Of a stretch of DNA of 64,000 nucleotides, positions 12,913 through 24,112 are shown in pieces; the first letter of the stretch is position 1; the number at the start of each line of letters is the position of its first letter. Position numbers and translations under genes: made by a program. The DNA is taken from positions 6,386,001 through 6,450,000 of the forward strand of contig NC_135059.1 in assembly GCF_051014685.1 (NCBI RefSeq). The letters are read 5' to 3'. The notes beneath the pieces are model-generated. The model saw only the letters and a list, made by a program, of their open reading frames with translations. It made no database searches and was not told the origin of the DNA. Origin of the DNA: Ptiloglossa arizonensis (taxonomy: Eukaryota; Arthropoda; Insecta; Hymenoptera; Colletidae).

Positions 12913-15889
12913 CTAAAAACTCTTTCCACGAGTTGAAAAAAATTGACGAATAATTTCGATCGCGAGAACACGATGCTCGACATCGACCGACGGGGCACGG
13001 AGCTGCGTTTGTCGAACGAACGTTAATTTTACAGTGTAAAGTAGGAGACTGTTCTCTCCTCTGTAAAGAGGAGATTGAACGCGCGTAGAGTTCTCGTTTG
13101 GAGCAGACGAAAGAAACGACCACCGTGTCGTTTTCGAGACGGTCGAAGAAACGAATAAAAGGAACGAGGAGACGCGGTGTTCCGTGGCGACGGAAAAAGA
13201 TGGTGAATTCGAGGAACGGGAGAATAGAGAGGAGAGAGATAAAGGAGAGAAAAGGAGAGAGAGAAAAAAAAAAGAGACGAGAGGGGGAGGCACACGAACG
13301 CCTATACACTGTCGCGAGCTCGTATTAACTTTAACGAGTGACGGCCCACGCGACTGTTCGACGGGTCGAAGGTCAACCAGACGTGAGAATCTTCGTGGAT
13401 TCTTCATTTCCGTGGCCTTCGGGATGCCGACACCGTGAAAGTGGAGATTCACGCCTTCCAGAGATATCACTTTGTGTCCCCCACGGTTCGTTAGAAATTG
13501 AAATGGAAATTGAAGCCCCCTCCCGATGTCTATTATTTCGCGGGCCCGTGGGCGTTGCGAGTCAATGGCAGAGATCGATGGAAAGCTTAGCGTAATGGTG
13601 TCTCTCGGAGTGGAAACCATCGGTGTTCCTCGCCGAGTTGCTCCCCGACCTCCTTTCGTCGCGAAACTACCAACGAAGGCGCTCTCATTGTCTCGGTACC
13701 GTGCAGATTTTTACGGGGAGAGAGTAGACGATGAACGAGCAGTAAAATTGATTTTTACGAATATCAACAGCAACGAAATCATTTTGACAACGGAAGTCTG
13801 AGAAATATCGATCTTTGGATCGTTCTTCGAATTATAATACTCTCTTCGTCGCGAAATGGAACTGAACATTGAGCGAGAGATTTAAAAAGAAATCGAATTT
13901 AAATTATACTACGAGCCTCAATATTGCTCTTAATGTTTTTCGTCACCCTTTTCTTTCGTCTCCAAGCTCCACTTTCCACCACGACCGTACGAATATCTAC
14001 ACCTTTCTATATTCTTCTTCTACCCTAATGAATCTTTACCGGTACGATCGATTGAATAAAATAAAATAAACGATCGAGAAACGGCCGTATCGATACGCGG
14101 GAATATTTTCGATGAAACGATCCACCCGAGAAAAAGTTCGCTCGTTTCGAAGTTTGGTACGCGTGCACATAAACGGGCAGTGTGCACGAAACATCGATAC
14201 CGTTCTCGAAATTTTAATAACGATAAACATCGAATTAGCTCGAGCCGTTACACACTGGGTTCCGCTCGCCGCAAACTAAATAAACCGTGTCTTCGTTTTC
14301 TACCCCCCTCCGTAGCATCGACACGCGCAATTAACAATCCACCAATGTTCACCTGCTTCGATATCACGGTCTCTTAATACCGAACGATCCCGGGTTAACC
14401 AAAACCTCCACCAATTTCGCGTAAAGGCGAGGTTCGGCATTAAACGCCCCCTAAAAAAATATGAAACAAACACGACGCGTAGGAGGGTGGCGTAAGGGGG
14501 TGCGGGGTAGGGGTAAAAAGGCGGTCGTTATACGAGCGCGAATCGGTCGGTTTCAGGGTAGCTATATGCGGGTCGATTCGCGCGGACTCGTAATTACTCG
14601 GGGCCCCGCGGGCTCAAAGAGCGAGAGGCGGCGCGCGCGGACCTAAGAAGCTCGCTGATTGCAAAGGTGTATCTTGTTATCCGCGCTAACGAGCGCACAC
14701 GTGCGCCGGTTTTGTTCGTTATCGTAAAAAAAGGAGCGAGGAGCACCGACGCGAGGCGACGCGACGCGAGGCGACGCGAGGCGACGCGACGTCCGCTTTC
14801 GTGTTCGCGCGGGGCACCGGTGAAACGGAAGCCCCCCCTCCCCCTCTGTCCCTCTCTATCCAGCGTTGTTCCATCGTTCCGTCGTTCCGCTGCTCACTGG
14901 CGGCCCGGAGGAGCCAAGGCGTACCGGCGCGCGATGATTACGCGTATAAAAATGTAATTTCTCACCGCGGCGAGGTGGACGAGGACGACGCGTGTGGTCT
15001 AGCGTGTGTGTGGCCGGGGGACCGAAAATTTACGATTAAAAATCGACGACACGGCGCCCGGGGTCGTAAACCCCGATGGCAGGCCACGGGCCTCCTTACA
15101 AAGCGATCGATTTGTCATTACGAAACGTTTTCACAAAGATATACCCGGCCCGACACGATTCCAGTATTTTCTCCCGCGTTCCCATTGATTTACCGGGGCC
15201 AGTCCAGCGCCGTTTAGCGAGATTGTGTAAGGCAGTTAATCATTCGGTTCCACCGACATACTCAACGGTAACCCTTTAACCATCTCGGGGAATTCAGACT
15301 TCCGGATGAACGTATCATTATCGGCTTTCCTCTCGATCGAAACTGGCCGGGGTCTCGTGTGTTCACCGATACGCTGGGCTTAGAATTCGTGGTTACACCG
15401 ACGAGGCCTTTGAAATTTACCGTTCTTGCGCGAGGTGCGGTTCGTGTCTCGAGCTCGCAACAGGCCTCCGGTCTACACGGAACGCGTTTCGATGTTTAAC
15501 CAACTTTACCCGTTTTCACCGATCGCGAGGAAGATTTCGCGTACCGTGTAGAGATTCGAACTTGTCGAATCGGATCGTTCCGTTTCAAATTACGCGCGCT
15601 TTTATTATCGGTCGACACGATTACGCGTACGAGACGATAGCGAGAAGAAGGGATACCGAGCGACCACCGGATCGCATTGGCGTAGACGCGGAGTCGGGAT
15701 ATTAATTATCGCCGCGGATGTCAACATTTTCGGAACGTCGGTCTCGATATGTTCCATGCAATCACTTTAGAATGTTATTATCATAAACGAATATCGCGGT
15801 TAAGGAACATTTTCTTGTATGTTCGTTCTACGTTGCCGTAAACTCTCAGCGGAATAAGAATATTAAGTAGAATTAATATAAGTAGAGTG
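12913..15889. other. Non-coding stretch, CpG-rich in its second half
   Basis: A purine-rich tract at 13196-13290 and a ten-base GAGGCGACGC repeat at 14749-14790 are the clearest structures. A palindrome CGTATCGATACG sits at 14086-14097. A run of four G tracts lies at about 14485-14513. Open frames overlap on both strands with no recognisable product. Confidence 0.5.
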
Positions 15890-16076
15890 TAACGAAAAAT
15901 TTCGGGAAATGATCGGTGGCCTATAAAAGAAAGCCTAAACGGCTATTTGGAAGAAGTCTTGTTTCGTTATTAACTCCCAAGTTTGTACTTTTAAATTAAA
16001 GAAAAAGTATCAAGATTACTTAAATCGTTTGAGTTTTATTCAAAAAGTAAATCGACCGGTGACGATTGGGACACCG
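15890..16076 (-). mobile_element. Fragment of the CAGGGTGTCCC MITE family (copy F)
   Basis: This piece matches the left half of the MITE family in reverse orientation. It ends on the right with the terminal repeat (ATCGACCGGTGACGATTGGG then ACACCG). Moving left it carries the AAACGGTTCGAG-like and AAGTACAAACT-like interior segments, and breaks off near the middle of the element around the GATCGGTGG word. The other half is missing. Confidence 0.75.
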
Positions 16077-17514
16077 TTTTCGACGAATCCGTATAAGATG
16101 GCTCGATCGAAACATACTATCGAAACACCTCGTTCGTTCGAGGAAAAATATTTCGTGGAAGGAAAACTATTTTACCATCAATTTGTAACTTCGATGCTTA
16201 CGCGAATCGATCGGATACTCCGTAGAATAAATTCTCTTAAACTGTTACTCGAAAAACATTTCGCTACCAACTTGAAACTTCGACGTTAAATAGTACCCGA
16301 TACATTTCACGCTTCAAAACTTCGAAAATTTCAATTTTCCAGTGTCGAGTACAATTGGCGGACAGACGAACCGATCCATCACAGAGAACGTTTCTCGTAA
16401 TACGAGGACTCCGTGCTATTCGTCGAAAGGTGCTCCCAAGAACGGTAGTTAGTCACGCGGTACGCCTGTTTCGAAAATTTAGACTTTTGGGTTAAGATAC
16501 GGTAGTTGTTTTTTTTTTTTTTTTGTTGCTACTGCTACCCTTATTGCAGGATCCGCCGGGCGGAAAATAAAGATTTATGTGTTTACCGGCTGCGGACAGT
16601 CGTTTCCTCGAATACGGTATTTGCGTTTTTTTCTCGTCGCTCCTCCTCCTCCCTCGTCTCGTCCGCCCCGTCAAAAGGGGTAAAAATATAAAGTCAGCCG
16701 GTTTTATGGCAGCGAGGCATTTTTAACCCTTACAAAATCCTCACGGCGGAGGAAGGGTTACGGTGCAAGGGGTCCGCGCCAACGTCAGTCAAAATATTAC
16801 TTTATTGAGGTGCTACCCCTAATTCCGATGATTCGAGACGGAAAAGGGTTTCTCGAGGGAAGGGGTTGCGACTTTGAAAAACTACGGCCGGGAAAACAGC
16901 CCGAACACGACCCGCGGAACGACACGGGTTTAACTTTGCCCGTTTTGCAGTTGACTTTGGCGTTTTACTGGAATTTCATAAACGCCCGAAAGGGTTACAG
17001 TTAGGTCCGCCGAAGTCTCACGGAACGTCGAATTTTGGCGTCGACCGATCGTAAAACATTCCTACGACCACTTTCACCTCTTCTACAATGTTTTTCCCAA
17101 TTTTTTTCTGCTTTTTTTTTTCGTTCGCGAGCGTATACACCGTAGACTTTATTATTTTCGGCCCGGGGCGACGTCGACCGGTCCCGAGCGCTCGCGACGA
17201 CGAAACTAGGGTGCACCGCTAGAAGCTTACGGTATTTCGACTTTGGAAAAGCAAAAAATGTCGGGAAAAAAAAAAAAACTGACCTTTTAACCGTAAAGTT
17301 AACTGGATTCCACGGTTGACATATTTTTTCATCGCGCTGGAGCTGGATGCCGGAGAAACGGTACTCGGTGGCCCATACCTAGCGTGCTTCACGAAATTCT
17401 CTGTCCGCGACCGAATAACTTTCCAACGAAGGGACTCTGCTCGTTCGTTTGTTCGACGGTTCAAAAGTTTAGCGCGATGTCGCGGAGAGTGTTTGAGAAA
17501 CGATCGATCGAATT
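16077..17514. other. Non-coding stretch, no gene recognised
   Basis: The stretch holds a poly-T run at about 16508-16525, a poly-T tract near 17098-17120 and a poly-A tract near 17265. Short open frames show no domain. Nothing else supported. Confidence 0.55.
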
Positions 17515-17712
17515 TTTGAGTAGCGTCTGCGCACAGGGACCGAATATTTGAGCAGAAGTCCGCGCAGGGACCGAATATTTGAGCAGAAGTCCGCCCAGGG
17601 ACCGAATATTTGAGTGGAAGTTCGTACAGGGACCGAATATTTGAGTAGAAGTGCGCGCAGGGATCGAATATTTGAGTAGAAGTGCGCGCAGGGATCGAAT
17701 CTTTGAGTAGGA
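17515..17712. repeat. Minisatellite, six copies of exactly 31 bp
   Basis: The word CAGGGA(C/T)CGAAT starts at 17534, 17565, 17596, 17627, 17658 and 17689, a constant 31-bp step. Each unit continues TTTGAGYAGAAGT and then a variable GCGC-containing segment. The array is short and evenly spaced with few differences between copies, which suggests recent expansion. It has no spacers, so it is not a CRISPR array. Confidence 0.93.
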
Positions 17713-19382
17713 TGTGGGTAGAGGGTTCGAAGAAACGTGAGAAAGGAGAGGAATAAATCTTTTTAGAACTGAGCTTCGATTTTTGTAAAAAATACTTCGA
17801 TAGATGTTTCGAGTATTATATGTACACAATTTTCGGTTAGAAAGGAAGATAAGATTTTCCAAAAATGTTAAAATTGTAGGGTAAAACGGTACACCCTATT
17901 CGAAACCGCACAAAAGTGTAGAAAACTTCACTCCATACGCGAAGAACATAATTTTAGATAATTATGTTATTTATTAGAATTTATTTCAACTAACCTGTCT
18001 GTTTATTACAAATAAAAGATACTTACCCCAGGCACGACAATTGTCTGTAAAAAATTAATTTTCTCGGAAATTGCGATGGCAAACAAAATTTGATTCGAAG
18101 ACGCCTGCGGTTTTACACTTTATTGGATGTTTTCTCATCCGATGAACCGTTGTTGGTTTCGATGCGAATTTATATCGTATATAGCTCAATGTGCTCTACG
18201 TACACGCAATCTTTAATTCTAGTAAGACTGGTAGGTTAGAGGAATTTCCCCATAATAGAGCGTACAAATATTCCCTCGATATTCCCACTGCACATACATA
18301 CATACATTGTCCGTTTCTTATCGCTCGCGACTCGCTTCTCGATCCTTTAATTGCGTAACTCGATCCGGCGCCAAGCTTTAAGTAGTACATTTCGATAATA
18401 AAAAAATCGTCGTATATCTTCGAGAAGTACCCGCGGCTCGGGCTAACCGTTCGCAGGACCGATTCGACCGATTTTTATTGGCCGTAAAAGGTGTCGGGAA
18501 CACGAAAACCGCGGGCGCGCGGAATACGCGAGTCGGGCTGCCATAGCCGGCGTGTTATTTACGCGTTTTATACGTCAGCCGAGACACGATGGAAACGCCC
18601 ATTCCACAAATTACGTCGGGTCCGCTACCACGTTCCCAAAGGTTTCGCCGCGGTGGCAAGGCGAGCCAAGGCGAACCGAGGCGAGCCAACGAGGACCGAG
18701 TCAGCGCGGAAAGAGACGAAACCGTACGAAAAAGTGGCCGATGGCCCTCCAGGGATACGTGGAGTGGGGACAGGAGACAGAGAAATAATAAGAGAGATGA
18801 TTTGACGGCGCATTAACTTTCAGTTAGCCGCGAACGTAAAAATATCGTAATTTTAATCGTAAAAAAACCGGGGATTTTTGCGCGCCAAGCGACCCGCTCC
18901 GGTTGCACCCGGTTCTCTCTCCGTTAACGCGACGCGGATGAATTCGTGCCGTAGGACCACCAAAGACGCAACCGCACACGGTCGACGGTTACGCGGCGAA
19001 ACCGCGCCCCGCAACCCTCGGTAAACGCGCGTTGAAACGCTTCCGCGCTCCGTACCCGTGGAATTAACATCGGATTAAACGCCCCGATATCCTCCGAGCT
19101 CGAAGATACGGACTAACAATCCTAGCTGGACTTGACGCAGATTAATCGATTTTCAGGACCACGGGGAACCGGATTTTTCGCGTCGACGACGAACGAGCAC
19201 CGCCTCCCTTGCCTCGATTACGTGACGTCGCGGTTTCGCGCGAAAAACGAAGCGGACACCCGCTGGGTTTCTCACGTCCTCGGGACCCTCGCGAAATTTA
19301 CCCTTTTTACCAACCGAAGGTTGCGGAAAATTCGAGGAAATGAATCGCGCGGGACAGACGTCGCGATGACAATGCCTGCTTC
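17713..19382. other. Non-coding stretch, no gene recognised
   Basis: AT-rich to about 18400, then CpG-rich with an imprecise GGCGAGCCAA-type repeat at about 18655-18695. No recognisable coding region. Confidence 0.55.
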
Positions 19383-19572
19383 CAAGTTATTGCGTATAAC
19401 TTTAGAAGTTATAATAATTGTAACTTTAGAAGTTACTTAACCTAAAATTTGTAACTTTAGGAGTTACTTAACCTAAAATTTCTAACTCCAGGAGATACTT
19501 AACCTAAAAATTGTAACTGTAGGAGAAAATTTATAAGTTTAGGAGTTACTTAACCTAAAAATTGTTACCGTA
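19383..19572. repeat. Minisatellite, ~30 bp unit, five to six copies
   Basis: Units of the form TTGTAACTTTAGGAGTTAC followed by TTAACCTAAAA start at about 19419, 19449, 19479, 19510 and 19530, with a decayed copy at 19560. One unit is shortened to about 20 bp. Within each unit GTAACT and AGTTAC form an inverted pair. The CCTAA word recalls the insect telomere repeat but is not tandem here. Confidence 0.85.
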
Positions 19573-21887
19573 GCGTAACACTGCATTCGATACGTGAACT
19601 ATTTCCCCGTGATACCGTCGAGAGTGTACGCGAGTCGCAAACCGTGGCCACCGAAAGCGAGGGACACCGAACGATGAAAAAAGAGCGGTCGAATTGCGAG
19701 CAAGTCGGTCTTTTCTGGTGGTTCCCGAGACTTTCTCGGAACTCTTCGACGACAGGCCGAAAATAATTATACCGAGGGCCCACGGTTGGTGAACGAGCAC
19801 CTCGTCTAAAGTGTAACGCCGCCGCGGCGGCGGAACACAGGAAACCGGGCCGTGGCCGCTCGAAAATCGTAAATTAGGAAATATGGCCCTCGTTCTGGAC
19901 GCGACAAAAGATCACCGATTTAAACTGTAACAGCAACGAGAAACAGATCCCCACGCTCCGCGTTACGGTTCGTCGCAATAAATTATTTTTCGCCCCGTAA
20001 TATCCAACACCCTGGTTTACGCGAGGGGCGACAGGGGGTGGTTGGCCGTAAAATTAGAGGCCCGTTTTCCGTAACTGTACCGAGAAACGGGTTAAAGACA
20101 CTAAACCAATTTCCGGGAAAATTTACAACTGGAGCACCGGATACCGGTAACGCGGGGCACCGTTTGCGCAAGCGCGGTAAAAATGGCTGCCCCCTAGAGG
20201 GACCGAGACCTTCCTTTCCTTCGGTCCGATGTATTCGTAACGTTTTCTTCGTGTCTCCTGAACTCGAGAACTTATTCAAAACTACGAATCAACCCTTCCG
20301 CTCGTACGGTGTAAAAATGAAAAATTGAGAAATTAATTTGCGAGAACGTAACGTTTTCTTTACTTATCGTTTCGTAGAGGACGAAACGTCTTATAAATGG
20401 ATTCTTTGCATCGTTTTTGACTCGTAAGTGGATTCTTCGCATCGTTCGTTATCGGTCCATATTATCCCCCTTTCTGAGACCACGTTTTTGACCAAGTTTC
20501 ATAAAAACCATTCGTTCGGTGGTTTCTCACCCTCGAGGATCCAACATCCTTTTTCTCGAGAAAAGTTTCCTGCCGCTATTCTCCCTCCATAGATTCTTTA
20601 ATCCGAGTTCCACGTTCCACACTTCTGCTAGAAATTTCCATAATTTTACGAAAGTGTAACCATAGGTACCAGAGTTCCGCTGAATGGAGTTCTACGGTAG
20701 CCATTTCCCCATCGGTGAACGACAGTCGAGCCTAAGTAGAACAGGTACGAAACTCCCTTCGTCTGGAATAAAAGTTGGATCAGTTCCAGACGTCGAGCCC
20801 AAACCCCTGGCACGGTTAAAGGGGAAAGGGAAACGGACCAAATGGGTTTCGAGAAAAGGATTTTAACCTTGGCCACTCGACGAAGAGTTTATTATTTTAT
20901 GCAACTGGAGCACGCCTCGCCATTATGCCGGGGAAATTCGTCTTTACGACGTAATTGTAGGTTAGGGTTAAAAATTTCACCCTTTCCGTGAAATATACAA
21001 GAGAAGGCACGACTTTATGGGCGAACAATATTACACGGGGCGAGTTTTGCTCCAGTTGTAAATAACGCTTCCGGGTAAGGGTTGATTTTTCCGAGTTTCC
21101 TGGAAGGAATGGTGCCCCGTGAGTTGTCCAACGGGGCCCTCGAGCGCCTGTAAATACGAAGCTTTGTTCCACGGTTTACCTCTTTCCGGAGCAATTCTCT
21201 TCAGGGTCGTCCTGGAAATGCGATCGCATCGACGAGACGCTCCGAGGCTCCAAAGGTAGCGATTCATTTCGCAGTTACACCGACTCGTATAACGCGCGAT
21301 TCCCGTCAAGCGAATTAATACGGTTATTTGGCCAATTTATGGCCCGCGTTTAGTTTCTCTCGTTTCTTTTCATTTCTATCGATCGTTTCGCGAGTCTCGC
21401 GACAGGTGCGCCGGTAGAACCGAAACTTTATTTATCAGTCTCGTAAATTCTGCAACGTCCGAATCGTTGCTGGTGTAATTCGGTTTTTTTTACGGATAGG
21501 ATGGTTCTTATGGTGTATACTTTTCGTTAATATACGGCATTATGGCGTTGGATAGAAACTCTAGCTTCGAGTAGTCGAATTCTAATATCGAATCGTGTTC
21601 AAAAACCATCGCAACTGTTGCAAAATTCGTAACATCGAGCATCACTTAGATGCATGCGTATTCGACCGATCTTCAAATACATTTTTCACGAAAAACAAGC
21701 CTCGATTTTACCATTTCGTTATTCTATATTTTCCAAAAAGCAATTTCGTTGCTCTAAATTGTCATCTTACTTTGAGCCATAGAATCTCCTACTTGACATT
21801 TTATTTTCGAATTATAGCAATTTTTTTTCTTCGTCGCACTACATCTGCTCATCTTCGCGAAAGATAACGGTCGAAATAATTATCTTC
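19573..21887. other. Non-coding stretch, no gene recognised
   Basis: Alternating CpG-rich and AT-rich DNA. TTTACAACTGGAGCA at about 20126 recurs inverted at about 21047, and a related TGCAACTGGAGCA lies near 20899. Two copies of a GGATTCTTYGCATCGTT phrase lie at about 20399-20447. No recognisable coding region. Confidence 0.5.
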
Positions 21888-22190
21888 TTACATTCGGACA
21901 CAAGCCCGTGCAAGTTCTACCATCGATTCTTGAATCTTCTTTTGTTCGAGCATTGCTCGGATTTGTTGGAAGCTTCGTTTAATTCTCTCACGAAACATTT
22001 CGATACCGTCAATGGGCGTACCGTGCACAATGGTTTTAAAATTACCCTACGAGTAACAATCCATCGGATTTAAGTCGGGCGAGCGAGCAGGCAATAGAAC
22101 CTTCACTATTCATTTATTATATTTGGAAATCGTTCTGCGTTTATTTCGCTTCAATGGCAGTGTACCGGACACTGCCTAGTACGTTAGAGT
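21888..22190 (-). pseudogene. Fossil Tc1/mariner-superfamily transposase, C-terminal part
   Basis: Read on the minus strand, this stretch gives, with frame changes, a PVHCH-like motif, then ERFPN, then PARSPDLNPMD. About 50 further residues follow up to a TAA at 21888-21890. The RSPDLNPxD block is the hallmark around the third catalytic aspartate in many insect IS630/Tc1/mariner-type transposases. The earlier HxH-like and RFPN blocks sit in the expected order and at roughly the expected spacing. The gene is dead: there is a TAG at 22047-22049 where this family normally has Trp after the RSPDLNPxD block, stops or frame changes lie between RFPN and PARSPD, and another stop precedes the first block. 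The N-terminal helix-turn-helix domains were not found. Homology upstream of about 22190 is too eroded to follow. Which family its terminal repeats belonged to is unknown. Confidence 0.75.
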
Positions 22191-23795
22191 AATCTTCCAT
22201 TTCTGCTTCACACGACGTATTGAAATAATCCGACACCTAATGCCCCGATAACTCGTACGCGAGGTATTAAAACGAAGTGTTTACAGAGTCAGACTGCAAG
22301 ATTTTACATCGAATATAGAGTTCCGTTTATAAATAATTGAGTGCAGTTTGTTGAATCATTTCCATCCACCGAGAGAATCATTGCGACACAAATCTCGCTG
22401 TAACTCGAAACCAAGTTCAAACGTGTATTCGAACGTGTTTCTTTGTTTCGAATTTTATCGAAACAATGGGTAACGAATACGATTTCATTTTAAAATTGAA
22501 AACTTATTTATTCAACGAACGATGCATCGAAGTTTGATTGGGAAATATTTATTACCAAAACGAATAGATGCATCGTCTGCATCCTGCAATTTTCAAAGAG
22601 AAATAATTTCGCGCGAAATTTCACAAGCTCCGAGTTTCGTTTCGCTGGAATCTTTGACCAGGGCTGTCGACCCACCGAATGCATCAAATATCTCTCCGTC
22701 ATGCGATGAACATTTTATAATCTCAATTTTATATTCCATTGCATCCGTTCAATGGACCCTCGCGAATTACACACGCGTAAAACTTTACTGTCCCGAAAAG
22801 CAAGACGATATAAACTCCGAACGATCCAACGTGATAATTCCCCGCGTGGTATAGCCATACCTGGCCGGGACCAGGAAACCTGCGAGGGTCCCGAAAGGTC
22901 AACCAAGGCCCCGATCGACCTGCTCGAAGGTTCCCTCTGTCCCCGGTAAACCAATAATGACGAAGCCCCCCTCGATACAAATACAGGCAAATGTAATTCA
23001 GACCGAGCGTAGCCGCGACAGAGCTTCGGTACGGTTCTACGTTCGGGGTCACGGTTTTATGGTAAAAACGGCTCGTTTCTGGAACACATTTTTACGATTT
23101 TTGCAGCACGTTTACGAGAGGGGCCCCATAACGTTTTTGTAGGTGGTCGTTGGTCGATCACCACCCCTCCCTCCTCTCGTGGTCCTCTTGTCTGACCTTT
23201 AGAGCAAGCCCTATGGCCTTTTAGGACCGTATTGAGATTATTTTAGGACCTTTTTCGGTACAGTTTTCCGCGTTATTACGGTCACCCAAATAAAAACACA
23301 GTTCGAGCCATTTTTAAATAAAACGCGCTCGTAATGTTATATTGGACCCCGGGTCTGCACCACTGGATGCGTTTCTTGCTAGCTGGAACTCGGAGAATTT
23401 TTCTCTCTCATCCCCGGTTCATCCCTCGTTCGAGGCACAAACGGTGGGGGATGGCCAGGTCGCTGACTCTGGAATCGTAAAATTCGTTTCCCGGAAATAC
23501 AAAAACGTGGCCTACCACGACGACGAATGCCCGTGCTCGCGCGCTCGCGCGCGTGTACGCGTGTGCGGCATCGTTCTTTCGGGGCACTACAGTTTTTACT
23601 ATTATTAGAGCAATTTTTTGCCCTCTATAGACGGGGAGCGTGGCACGGCACGCGTCCCTTTCGTGTTCTCCTTTTCGATTTATTGGCCCTGCGCCTACAG
23701 GCGGGTTCGTTCGCTGGCTCTGTTTAGCTTTTGCTCGAGCAGGTCGAGTCACGGAACAGAAACGATAGCAGGGAAGAGGCGTAACTTGAGAGTGA
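22191..23795. other. Non-coding stretch, no gene recognised
   Basis: Positions 22191-22450 may hold eroded upstream parts of the fossil transposase, but I cannot align them with confidence. A 22-base perfect alternating pyrimidine-purine run lies at 23546-23567. A short (GA)n tract at about 23801-23815 leads into the next repeat. No recognisable coding region. Confidence 0.5.
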
Positions 23796-24112
23796 AATAA
23801 AGAGAGAGAGAGAGAAAAATATAACGAGATCGTGTCACGAACCCTTCTGAACTCTTTCTGTCGATAATTCGGTTCGAGTTTGCATCGAACGAAGGTTCAA
23901 GAATCGAACAATATTAGGGATCGAGGACTTTGGAGAAGATGGGGTAAAGTGTTCAGAAAGAGAGAAAGAGAGAGAGAAATATAACGAGATGGTGTCACGA
24001 ACCCTTCTGAACTCTTTCTGTCGATAATTCGGTTCGAGTTCGCATCGAGCGAAGATTCAAGAATCGAACACCATCAGGGTTCGAGGTCATTGGGAAGATG
24101 GGACGTTTTCAA
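23796..24112. repeat. Tandem duplication, two copies of ~160 bp
   Basis: The segment beginning ATATAACGAGAT at 23819 repeats at 23979, a 160-bp step. The 60 bases from GTGTCACGAACCCTTCTGAA onward are nearly identical in the two copies. Each copy starts in a (GA)n tract and ends with a GATGGG-like segment. High identity points to a recent duplication, possibly mediated by the flanking GA repeats. Confidence 0.92.

Noticed and set aside
12698..13620. Overlapping minus-strand open frames of 203 and 235 codons
   Set aside because: They cover the 47-bp minisatellite and a purine-rich tract; composition is Ser/Arg/Phe/Leu-rich with no domain.
17515..17712. Evenly spaced 31-bp repeats considered as a CRISPR array
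   Set aside because: Repeats are head to tail with no unique spacers and the DNA is eukaryotic in character.
19383..19572. Recurring CCTAA words considered as telomeric repeats
   Set aside because: CCTAA occurs once per 30-bp unit and is not a tandem pentamer run.
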